Below, piece by piece: positions 1 to 5,040 of a stretch of 7,519 nucleotides of DNA (the first letter of the stretch is position 1; each line of letters begins with the position of its first letter). The notes beneath the pieces were generated by a model. It made no database searches, was not told where the DNA came from, and saw only the letters and a list, made by a program, of their open reading frames with translations. The stretch is from Actinomycetota bacterium. Lineage in GTDB: Bacteria > Actinomycetota > Actinomycetes > Streptosporangiales > Streptosporangiaceae. Where the stretch lies: contig PLIQ01000188.1 in assembly GCA_003140115.1 (NCBI GenBank), forward strand, positions 1 through 7,519, read 5' to 3'. Position numbers and translations under genes: made by a program.

Positions 1-240
1 GGCGAGGTCGCGGGCGGATTCTCCGGCATGCAAAATCGCCCGCTGATCATGTTCAACGTGGCGCCAGGACAGACCGGGCGGATTCCCCTGCTGATCGGCA
101 CCGCCAGCTGCACGCCCCGGCTCGGCTACGCCATCCCGCCCGGAGACTGGGGAATCTACGCCACGCTCACCCTCGGCTCACCCCTCCGCGACTCGTCCCG
201 CAGGCGGACCCCGGTCCTGCCCCTCACCATCACTGCCTGA
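1..240 (+). CDS. C-terminal part of an unidentified protein (5' truncated by window edge)
   Basis: The frame is open from the first base and ends at TGA 238-240, giving about 79 residues. The first ATG in this frame (base 28) is preceded in frame by GEVAGGFSG, so the gene very probably begins outside the window. The peptide is rich in Pro, Gly, Leu and Thr, with short beta-strand-like stretches such as LIMFNVAPGQ, GRIPLLIG and GIYATLTLG. It ends in the tail RRTPVLPLTITA, which suggests a beta-sandwich C-terminal domain. No catalytic motif is visible and I do not recognise the family. High GC at third positions supports real coding. A GC-rich hairpin follows the stop directly, fitting the end of a transcript. 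Confidence is fair that it is coding and low for any function. Confidence 0.6.
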   Translation, partial: GEVAGGFSGMQNRPLIMFNVAPGQTGRIPLLIGTASCTPRLGYAIPPGDWGIYATLTLGSPLRDSSRRRTPVLPLTITA

Positions 241-242
241 AC

Positions 243-270
243 CACCGCCGCGCCCGGCGGCGCCCCGGTG
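243..270 (+). terminator. GC-rich hairpin after the first gene, possible terminator
   Basis: CCGCCG (245-250) and CGGCGG (255-260) form a perfect 6-bp stem with a 4-nt loop, starting 5 nt after the TGA. An alternative outer pairing, CACCG (243-247) with CGGTG (266-270), overlaps it. There is no T-run, but many actinobacterial terminators lack a U tail. The GC-rich context makes chance hairpins likely, so this is moderate evidence only. Confidence 0.4.
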
Positions 271-439
271 ATCACCCAAATTGCCACCTGAAGCTGGACA
301 CCGTCCTGCCCGGGCGTCCACCCTTACCGTGCGAACCCCAGCTCAAAGGACAGTGCCCTCGCAACCATCAACTCGCCGGTCGCCGGCCACGAGGCGAACT
401 TCTGCCGTCACCTCGTTGCTCCGGGCGCAAATAAGCCAT

Positions 440-469
440 TTGACGCCAACTCGCGGACGGTTTCATCCT
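440..469 (+). promoter_or_regulatory. Candidate promoter of the 506-1063 acetyltransferase
   Basis: TTGACG (440-445) matches five of six -35 consensus bases. It is followed after 18 bp by CATCCT (464-469), a weak -10 that keeps the A at position 2 and T at position 6. Transcription would start near 476, leaving about 30 nt of leader that contains the strong ribosome binding site at 494-499. No other -35/-10 pair of similar quality was seen in the 265-bp gap 241-505, which otherwise holds only the hairpin at 243-270. Confidence 0.35.
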
Positions 470-505
470 GGACCGGCGACGTCCGGCGCTGGCAGGAGGA
501 TCCCG

Positions 506-1063
506 ATGACCGAGCCCGCCAGGTTCGACACCATCCGCACGGACCGGCTGGTCATGCGGCGCTGGCTGGAGTCCGACCGCGCGCCGTTCGCCGCTCTCAA
601 CGCCGACCCGCAGACGATGCGGTTCTTTCCCCAGACGCTCGACCAGACGGCCAGCGACGCGCTGGCCGACCGCATTGAGATGTTGTTCGACCAGCAGGGA
701 TACGGGCTGTGGGCGCTGGAGGTCGCCCAGTCCGGCGAGTTCATCGGCTTCACCGGCCTCAACCCGATGCCGGACGGCGTACCCGGCGCTGGCGGCGTCG
801 AAGTCGGCTGGCGGCTGGCCAGGCATGCCTGGCATCACGGCTATGCCACCGAGGCGGCCCGGGCCGCGCTCGCGGTGGCGTTCGACGACATCGGCCTGAC
901 CGAGATCTGGTCCATGACCGCTGTGCTCAACGAGCCGTCCCAGGCCGTGATGCGGCGACTGGGGCTGACCGAGGTCGCCAGGTTCAACCATCCCAGGGTC
1001 CCGGCGGGCCACCCGGTGCAGCCGCACGTGACCTACCACCGGTCACGGTCGCAGACGCCGTGA
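506..1063 (+). CDS. GNAT family N-acetyltransferase, RimJ/RimL type
   Basis: This 185-aa protein is predicted to transfer acetyl from acetyl-CoA to an amino group; the substrate cannot be told from sequence. The N-terminus has the usual opening of this group, IRTDRLVMRRW (residues 10-20). The acetyl-CoA binding segment is GWRLARHAWHHGYATEA (101-117), where HxxGYATEA is the RimJ/RimL form of motif A. ALNEPSQ-type motif B follows, with N142 and SQAVMRRLG (145-153). The length is typical of the family. The open frame extends upstream to 281, but ATG 506 is chosen because AGGAGG (494-499) lies 6 nt before it and the upstream residues do not look like protein. The gene appears monocistronic, with a candidate promoter at 440-469. 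It ends 366 bp before the converging WYL regulator gene. Family assignment is secure. Confidence 0.92.
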   Translation: MTEPARFDTIRTDRLVMRRWLESDRAPFAALNADPQTMRFFPQTLDQTASDALADRIEMLFDQQGYGLWALEVAQSGEFIGFTGLNPMPDGVPGAGGVEVGWRLARHAWHHGYATEAARAALAVAFDDIGLTEIWSMTAVLNEPSQAVMRRLGLTEVARFNHPRVPAGHPVQPHVTYHRSRSQTP

Positions 1064-1201
1064 CCGCGACCGCCCGCCCGTGTCCGCACTCATCGCATCG
1101 CGGTAACCGCCGCCCGAAAGAGCCAGGGCCAGCAGGCTCCCGCCGACCAGGGTCGACCACACCAGATACTACAGCGGATCTCGATCGGGAAATGCTGACA
1201 T
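1043..1201 (-). pseudogene. Possible decayed membrane-protein fragment
   Basis: Read on the minus strand from ATG 1201, this frame has one in-frame TAG at codon 11 (1171-1169). It then gives YLVWSTLVGG SLLALALSGG with GYRDAM following, and ends at TGA 1045-1043 inside the 3' end of the opposite acetyltransferase gene. The hydrophobic stretch of about 17 residues looks like one membrane helix followed by a basic Arg-rich tail. Third positions are mostly G or C, as in genuine genes of this genome. I cannot name the family; the tail end of a multi-pass membrane protein is one possibility. A non-coding explanation is also possible. Confidence 0.22.
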
Positions 1202-1428
1202 CAGGCGGGTAACGCGTGCGCATTGCCCGGCGACTCGACCACGTACCGTGATCGATATCCGCTTGATGGACCGACGCCGTGAGCGTCCCCCATGCCCTGT
1301 CTCGCGGCTCGGACGTTCTTGTCCTTATAGCAGGGCCGACCTACCAAACACGGGGTAGCGAGCGCCGAGGTCCAGGCGTCCAGCGGCGCCCTCACCGCGG
1401 GCTGTCCCGGCTGCGTGAACGGGCTGGT
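1064..1428. other. Converging intergenic region, no intact gene
   Basis: The 365 bp between the 3' ends of the acetyltransferase and the WYL regulator hold the decayed fragment noted at 1043-1201. Otherwise I see no gene, no clear promoter and no strong terminator. The only intrinsic structures are short GC-rich stems, for example CCCG/CGGG on either side of 1410-1425, which are too weak to call. Confidence 0.5.
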
Positions 1429-2400
1429 TTAATCGTAGATCGCTGCCATCGCCTGGATGGTCCTGGCCGCCTGCTCGCGCAGCTCAGCGGGCTCTAGGAC
1501 CTCGATGTCAGGGCCGAACCGCAGGAAATCCGCGAGCGCCAGGTCGGCCGACTCGATCGGCACGCGCGCCCGCACCCAGCCGTCCGCATCGGCTACGCCG
1601 ACGGTCTCGACCGCGGTCACGGCCGCGGCGCTGAGCAGATGGCGCATGCGCCGGACACCCTCGCCAGATAGCCGGATCACCGCGCGCCCGGTGTACAGCT
1701 GCCGGTGGAAGTCGGCCAGGGGTGTGCCAGTAGCTGACGACCTCGAATCGGGCTCGGCGGCAAAGCCGCAGTCGCAGGGAGTGGCCGTGACGATCTGGTC
1801 GACCCGGTAAGTGCGCATCGCGCCATCACCCCGGGCTACGACGTACCATATGCCGGCCTTGAGTACCAGACCGTGCGGCTCCAGCCGCCGGGTCACCTCG
1901 GTTGGCTCCTTCCATCGCTGGTAGGTGACCTGGATGACCTGCCGGTCCCAGACCGCGCTCGCCACGACCGGCAGGTAGGGCACGTCCTCAGGGCGGTGAT
2001 ACCAGCCGGGGGCGTCCAGGTAGAAACGCTCGCTGAGGCGGTCGGCATTCTCGCGCAGCGAGGCGGGCAGCGCGGCCCGCAGCTTAAGCGTCGCGGCCGC
2101 CAGCACGCTCCCCAGGCCAAGCTCGGCCGCGGGGCCGGGCAACCCCGACAGGAACAGCGCCTCGGCCTCGGCCTCGGCAGCGGTGAGCCCGGTCAGCCGG
2201 GTGCGATAGCCCCCGAGCAGCTGGTATCCGCCACCGTGCCCGGCGTCACCGTACAGCGGGACGCCAGCGGCGCTGAGCGCCTCGACGTCGCGGTACACCG
2301 TGCGGACCGAGACCTCGAGCTCGTTGGCCAGCTGCTGCGCTGTCATCCGTCCGCGGGTCTGTAGCAGCAGGAGTAGGGACAGCAGACGGCTGGCGCGCAT
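1429..2400 (-). CDS. HTH-WYL transcriptional regulator (DeoR/YafY type)
   Basis: This is a 323-aa cytoplasmic DNA-binding regulator. Residues 1-60 form the winged helix-turn-helix, with MTAQQLANELEVSVRTVYRDV as recognition unit and then LSAAGVPLYGD and GGGYQL, the usual signature of this group. The WYL domain covers about 140-215 and includes PHGLVLKAGIWYVVARG and YRVDQI; WYL domains bind small ligands or nucleic acids. A C-terminal WCX-type extension follows to residue 323. Length is typical. ATG 2400 has no Shine-Dalgarno at a usable distance: GGCGG touches the start codon. A -10-like GATACT lies 6 nt upstream, so a leaderless mRNA is likely. The gene is divergent from the 2503-2955 gene, which such regulators often control. 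Frame is intact. Family is secure; the target is inferred. Confidence 0.93.
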   Translation of the reverse strand: MRASRLLSLLLLLQTRGRMTAQQLANELEVSVRTVYRDVEALSAAGVPLYGDAGHGGGYQLLGGYRTRLTGLTAAEAEAEALFLSGLPGPAAELGLGSVLAAATLKLRAALPASLRENADRLSERFYLDAPGWYHRPEDVPYLPVVASAVWDRQVIQVTYQRWKEPTEVTRRLEPHGLVLKAGIWYVVARGDGAMRTYRVDQIVTATPCDCGFAAEPDSRSSATGTPLADFHRQLYTGRAVIRLSGEGVRRMRHLLSAAAVTAVETVGVADADGWVRARVPIESADLALADFLRFGPDIEVLEPAELREQAARTIQAMAAIYD

Positions 2401-2406
2401 CCGCCA

Positions 2407-2412
2407 AGTATC
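2407..2412 (-). promoter_or_regulatory. -10-like element of the WYL regulator, leaderless geometry
   Basis: Read on the minus strand, GATACT (2412-2407) is followed by 6 nt and then the ATG at 2400, so transcription would start at or next to the start codon. No convincing -35 is present 17-18 bp upstream, which is common for leaderless actinobacterial promoters. A single hexamer match is weak evidence on its own. Confidence 0.35.
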
Positions 2413-2437
2413 GCCCGGTCCGCTGACAGTAGATGGC

Positions 2438-2462
2438 AGGGGAACCGGCCTACGGTGCCCCT
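2438..2462. promoter_or_regulatory. Inverted repeat in the divergent promoter region, candidate WYL operator
   Basis: The arms AGGGGAACCG (2438-2447) and CGGTGCCCCT (2453-2462) are complementary at nine of ten positions and are separated by 5 nt (GCCTA). The centre lies near 2450, about 50 bp from each divergent start codon. This is the expected place for an operator used by the WYL regulator to control itself and the 2503 gene. It is the strongest symmetric element in the gap. Confidence 0.45.
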
Positions 2463-2502
2463 TGCAGGACGTCGCCCCTGGTCACCGAACCTAAGGAAGG
2501 GC

Positions 2503-2955
2503 ATGCACGACTTCGACTTTTTCGCAGGCACCTGGGATATCGTCAACCGCTGGCGCACTGACTTCCTCGACTCCGGCAGCGAGTGGGAGGAGTTTCCCGG
2601 CATCAGCCACGCGTCCCGGCACTTCGACGGCAACGCGAACTTCGACGAGATCATCTTCCCGACGAAGGGGTTCTCCGGGCTGACCCTTCGCCTGTATAAC
2701 CCGGACACCGGCCAGTGGTCGCTGTACTGGGCTAGCAAGCGGACGAGCACGCTATTCCCCCCGGTTACGGGAGTCTTCAAGGCTGGAGTCGGCGAGTTCT
2801 TCGGCGAGGACACCTATAACGACGTGCCGATACTCGCCCGGTTCCGGTGGACGGGCATCACAGCCGACTCGGCCCACTGGGAACAGGCCTTCTCCGCCGA
2901 CGGCGGCGAGACCTGGCTCGACAGCTGGTACATGGACGCGACCAGGCGGCCCTGA
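2503..2955 (+). CDS. Conserved hypothetical protein, lipocalin-like (DUF1579-type)
   Basis: This 150-aa soluble protein has no signal peptide or membrane segment. It opens with [16 protein letters not shown] (residues 2-17), the pattern of small beta-barrel proteins of the DUF1579/lipocalin-like group. Later strands include [18 protein letters not shown] (around 61-78), a central [14 protein letters not shown], and the C-terminal [13 protein letters not shown] before [11 protein letters not shown]. Length fits a single-domain barrel. No catalytic residues are evident; ligand binding is an inference from the fold. ATG 2503 is preferred over GTG 2455 because AAGGAAGG (2493-2500) sits just before it and the conserved protein begins there. 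It is divergent from the WYL regulator and probably under its control. The gene ends less than 50 bp before a GH3 remnant on the other strand. Confidence 0.8.
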   Translation: MHDFDFFAGTWDIVNRWRTDFLDSGSEWEEFPGISHASRHFDGNANFDEIIFPTKGFSGLTLRLYNPDTGQWSLYWASKRTSTLFPPVTGVFKAGVGEFFGEDTYNDVPILARFRWTGITADSAHWEQAFSADGGETWLDSWYMDATRRP

Positions 2956-3001
2956 TCGCCGGGCGAGCCGGCGACACCGCAGCTCTGCCGCAGCGCCTGC
3001 G

Positions 3002-3181
3002 CCCGGTGACAGTGCCGGTGTTGGTCACGGTGAAGGAAACGTCCAGGCTTCCGTCGCTGGCCAGCCAGGTGGTTAGGCCGGAGTAGGCGAAGCTGGTGTA
3101 GGACAGCCCGTACCCGAATGGGTACAGCGGTGTCTCGTTCTGCTGGTCGTAGCAGCGGTAGCCGACGTAGATGCCCTCGCT
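3002..3181 (-). pseudogene. Remnant of a glycoside hydrolase family 3 beta-glucosidase
   Basis: Read on the minus strand from 3181, the frame gives [20 protein letters not shown], then [15 protein letters not shown], then a stretch ending [12 protein letters not shown] near 3002. [11 protein letters not shown], [17 protein letters not shown] and the start of a fibronectin-III-like domain (VTNTG) are standard in the C-terminal half of GH3 beta-glucosidases, which hydrolyse beta-glucosides. Only about 60 of the roughly 700-900 residues of such enzymes remain. There is an in-frame TGA upstream at 3199-3197, and past 3002 the frame turns into Arg-rich sequence without family similarity. No start codon, active site or complete domain is present, so this is a relic. 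Assignment to GH3 is confident despite the short length. Confidence 0.8.
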
Positions 3182-3191
3182 GTGAAGCAGG

Positions 3192-3219
3192 AACGATCAC
3201 ACGAAGTCGAAACGATCAC
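3192..3219. repeat. Short direct repeat AACGATCAC next to the GH3 breakpoint
   Basis: AACGATCAC occurs at 3192-3200 and again at 3211-3219, a period of 19 bp. The first copy begins about 10 bp beyond the point where GH3 similarity stops. It may be a scar of the rearrangement that truncated the GH3 gene, or a regulatory repeat. Two 9-bp copies are too little to decide. Confidence 0.35.
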
Positions 3220-3263
3220 GGCGCACGATGTCCGGCTTCCGGTGAGCGTCTCTGGTCATGCAG

Positions 3264-3288
3264 GATTCGATTCCCGTCGCTGGTTGCT
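3264..3288 (+). other. Sequence resembling the 3' end of a tRNA, possible attachment-site scar
   Basis: The stretch reads GATTCGATTCCCGTCGCTGG and continues to 3288. It matches a tRNA T-loop (TTCGATT) plus the 3' side of the T-stem and an acceptor-like segment. The 5' side does not pair with it: CAGGA stands where ACGGG would be needed, so there is no tRNA gene. Integrated elements often leave a copy of only the 3' end of a tRNA, which is what this looks like, but chance similarity is quite possible. Confidence 0.18.
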
Positions 3289-3314
3289 CGCTCTCGTGAC
3301 TGTGGTATCTGTGA

Positions 3315-3731
3315 TCAGCCATCGAGGCGATGCCCGAGCACGACGACTTCTGAGTCGGCGTATCCCAGGTGTTCGTAGAAGCCGATCGAGCCCCGGTTTG
3401 TCGCGCGGACCATGAGCTGGATCTTGGGGATACCCCGTGACCGCACCCAGTCTTCGCAAGCTTCCATCATCTGCCTGCCCAGCCCGCGGCCTCGCCGCGC
3501 CGCGTCGACGGCCAGGTAGTAGACCCAGCCGCGGTGACCGTCGTGACCGACCATGGCGGTAGCAAGCAGACCATCATCGTCCCCGATGGCGGCAAGCACT
3601 CAGGACGAACCGCCATCCGCCGCCCGGCGCAGGTCGGCTTCAGGATCGTTCCACGGCCGCGTCAAGCCGCTGTCCTGCCACAGCTGGATAGCGGCGTCAA
3701 ACAGGCGTTCCGGAAGTGGCTCGATCCTCAC
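3315..3731 (-). pseudogene. YpeA-type GNAT acetyltransferase interrupted by one in-frame TGA
   Basis: From GTG 3731 the minus strand encodes 138 codons, close to the roughly 140 residues of YpeA-type acetyltransferases. The N-terminal part has LWQDSGLTRPWNDP (17-30), a hallmark of this group. The C-terminal part has MVGHDGHRGWVYYLAV (60-75), the acetyl-CoA loop RRGRGLGR (79-86) and IPKIQLMVRATN (101-112), followed by GFYEHLGY. Codon 44 (3602-3600) is TGA, with frame and similarity intact on both sides and no indel. TGA is one C-to-T step from CGA (Arg) and one G-to-A step from TGG (Trp). GTG 3731 is preferred because family similarity begins there, although no good Shine-Dalgarno precedes it. 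ATG 3791 and ATG 3809 are in-frame alternatives. The gene is probably dead; readthrough or a sequencing error cannot be excluded. The downstream half alone could start at GTG 3599 but would lack the first strands. Confidence 0.85.
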
Positions 3732-3848
3732 CGCCGAAGCGGACTCATCCGGCCCAAGCCCGGCATGTGGTGCACTGTCAAGACAGGGCATCTGAACTGC
3801 GAAAATCATGCCCGAATGTGCCCTAAGGTGCCTGGGATAGTTTGCACG

Positions 3849-3871
3849 GTGGTTCCCGCAAGTGGTTCCCG
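3849..3871. repeat. Two direct copies of GTGGTTCCCG, 13-bp period
   Basis: The copies lie at 3849-3858 and 3862-3871. On the minus strand they read CGGGAACCAC twice, about 120-140 bp upstream of GTG 3731 of the broken YpeA-type gene and pointing toward it. GGAAC is also the core of many ECF-sigma -35 elements, but no matching -10 was evident. They could be a binding site for a regulator. Confidence 0.3.
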
Positions 3872-3938
3872 GAGCCGTACCGGAAATCCCGATAGCCCGG
3901 CATAGGACGGAGCGCTCCGCCACCGCGAATGTTGACCC

Positions 3939-3955
3939 CTCGCTTCGGAAGCGAG
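3939..3955. repeat. Perfect 7-bp-arm hairpin
   Basis: CTCGCTT (3939-3945) and AAGCGAG (3949-3955) enclose the triloop CGG. A 2-nt bulge on the 3' side lets CCC (3936-3938) pair further with GGG (3958-3960). There is no T-run on either side and no gene end nearby, so its role is unknown. Confidence 0.35.
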
Positions 3956-4283
3956 TTGGGGCTTGGCGGCTGGCTGGGACTCCGGTCGCACGAAGATGAG
4001 CACGAATGGTGCTCTCTTCGTCTCGAAGAATGTAGGGAGTCGGCAAGACGCTCTGATGGACCGGTACCTCCAGGTCAACGGTCCCGGCAGTTGGAAGCTT
4101 GCGTCCGGCCGCGCCGGTGGTCCCCTGCAGTCCAGCCCCGCGCCGTCCGCCCGATCTCCTGCCGTCGCTGCGAACCTGCGTCAACGTCGCTATAGCAGGC
4201 GGCACTACCGCGCTGTTGCAACCGTGACTACAACGAGCCACCACCGGGGCGTGCGGCCATTTTGCTAATCGCTGCCGCCTGGT

Positions 4284-4304
4284 GCAGGAAGCTCGATTTC
4301 CTGC
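4284..4304 (-). terminator. Hairpin downstream of hepT, possible terminator
   Basis: GCAGGAA (4284-4290) and TTCCTGC (4298-4304) form a perfect 7-bp stem with a 7-nt loop. The element lies 23 bp beyond the hepT stop on the minus strand, a natural place for the end of the mntA-hepT transcript. No T-run follows. Confidence 0.4.
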
Positions 4305-4327
4305 CATCGTGGCCCGGCCGACAAGCC

Positions 4328-4666
4328 TCAGGCCTGGGTCTCACGCCAGCGCTTGATCGCCTTATCCATTCGCGGGACGTCGTCGCGCAAGGTGACCCAG
4401 ACCTCTTCGTAGTCGATGCGATGATAGGCGTGCGCGGCGATAATCCTCATGCCCCTAACCTGCCGCCAAGGAATCTCCGGCGTCGCCTCGAATATCTCGT
4501 CAGGCAGTTTGGTAGCAATGTCGCCCAACCGGCCGATGACCGCCTCACCCGCTAGCCTCAGCGGGCGCTCAGCGTCCCAGCGCTTCTTCCCAAGACTCAC
4601 AAGCTCGGCTGCTGCGTCGGCTGCCTCGGCCAGGTCTGCCAGAAGGTCATCGACTCCTCTGGTCAC
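4328..4666 (-). CDS. hepT: HepT-type HEPN toxin (DUF86 family)
   Basis: This 112-aa all-helical protein belongs to the HEPN/DUF86 group. In known HepT/MntA systems the HEPN protein is an RNase toxin that is silenced when its partner adds AMP to the tyrosine of the RX4HXY motif. Here that motif is RIIAAHAY: R74, H79 and Y81, so both the nuclease residues and the modification site are present. The upstream region has the usual features RLAGEAVIGRLGDIATKLP (37-55) and IPWRQVRGMR (65-74). Length is normal. It starts with GTG 4666, which overlaps the mntA stop as GTGA, so translation is probably coupled to mntA; no good independent Shine-Dalgarno is seen. The order antitoxin then toxin is the common one. 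The frame is intact. Family and motif are clear; activity in this host is inferred. Confidence 0.9.
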   Translation of the reverse strand: MTRGVDDLLADLAEAADAAAELVSLGKKRWDAERPLRLAGEAVIGRLGDIATKLPDEIFEATPEIPWRQVRGMRIIAAHAYHRIDYEEVWVTLRDDVPRMDKAIKRWRETQA

Positions 4667-4962
4667 AGATCCACGGCCTCGGCGCGGATGTGGTCATCTC
4701 GGGGCTTGAGGGCGCTCCGCGTGACGACGTCGACACCGACTCCGAGGAGATCCTCAAGATCCTGGAACAAGCCGACGTGATCAAGAAGGGAGGCGCCCGG
4801 CTCGAAATCCACGAGCAGATCCACATCACTGCCCGGGCGAGCCTCTCCCCTAGCGACCGAGCCGAACACCGCGACACGATGAGCCCTACGCCTGCGCGCG
4901 ACGCCCAGGATCTCCTCACGGCGACGGCGCAGCCCTTCAATGGTCAGCACATCATCGGTCAC
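4663..4962 (-). CDS. mntA: MntA-type nucleotidyltransferase antitoxin
   Basis: This small nucleotidyltransferase is 99 aa from GTG 4962. The signature GSX10DXD is complete: VFGSVARGEARPGSDVDLL places G34 and S35, then D46 and D48. A third acidic residue, D78, lies in GVDVVT. In characterised pairs MntA uses ATP to AMPylate a tyrosine of HepT and so blocks the toxin. The gene overlaps hepT by 4 bp (GTGA). The start is uncertain. AAGGAG (4967-4962) runs into GTG 4962 and cannot serve it as a Shine-Dalgarno, but a -10-like TACCCT 6 nt upstream would give a leaderless mRNA starting there. GTG 4950, 11 nt after AAGGAG, is the leadered alternative and gives 95 aa beginning VLTIEGLRRRREEIL, which matches where relatives usually begin. 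Confidence 0.9.
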   Translation of the reverse strand: MTDDVLTIEGLRRRREEILGVARRRRAHRVAVFGSVARGEARPGSDVDLLVDFEPGASLLDHVGLFQDLEDLLGVGVDVVTRSALKPRDDHIRAEAVDL

Positions 4963-4968
4963 TCCTTA

Positions 4969-4974
4969 AGGGTA
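4969..4974 (-). promoter_or_regulatory. -10-like element of the mntA-hepT operon
   Basis: TACCCT (minus strand, 4974-4969) fits the TANNNT pattern and lies 6 nt before GTG 4962. AAGGAG (4967-4962) lies between the hexamer and the coding region. No recognisable -35 stands at 17-18 bp. Transcription from here would give a leaderless mRNA; a leadered start would need an upstream promoter. Confidence 0.4.
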
Positions 4975-5040
4975 TCGCCGTCGGGTGACCTGGCAGTCTG
5001 ACGTTGCACCGCCGATGAGACCTACGGACAGGCCAGATGG

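Larger units (their letters stand above)
3732..4327. other. 596-bp region without a convincing gene
   Basis: Open frames exist on both strands, for example plus-strand 3963-4268 and a minus-strand extension of the YpeA-type frame to 4307. Their translations are Arg/Ser/Pro-rich, show no conserved motif and lack the expected codon bias. The stretch contains a pair of GTGGTTCCCG repeats (3849-3871), a hairpin at 3939-3955 and another at 4284-4304. It may be degraded former coding sequence. Confidence 0.5.

Noticed and set aside
368..1039. Long minus-strand frame opposite the RimJ-type gene
   Set aside because: Low-complexity GC-driven antisense frame with no recognisable domain; the plus-strand gene has clear motifs and a strong ribosome binding site.
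709..1212. Long plus-strand frame overlapping the RimJ-type acetyltransferase
   Set aside because: The translation is Arg-rich without motifs and is an out-of-frame reading of the real gene at 506-1063.
1873..2364. Plus-strand frame opposite the WYL regulator
   Set aside because: Antisense of a well-defined HTH-WYL gene; composition is typical of a GC-rich shadow.
3254..3290. A tRNA gene suggested by the T-loop-like TTCGATT
   Set aside because: The T-stem does not pair, and no anticodon arm or D arm is found upstream; at most a 3'-end scar.
3776..3781. TTGACA on the minus strand as a -35 of the broken GNAT gene
   Set aside because: No acceptable -10 at 16-18 bp; only GC-rich sequence follows.
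3963..4268. 101-residue plus-strand frame as a gene
   Set aside because: No Shine-Dalgarno of note, poor codon bias and no motif.
3732..4307. N-terminal extension of the YpeA-type frame to 4307
   Set aside because: The added residues show no family similarity; the family N-terminus coincides with GTG 3731.
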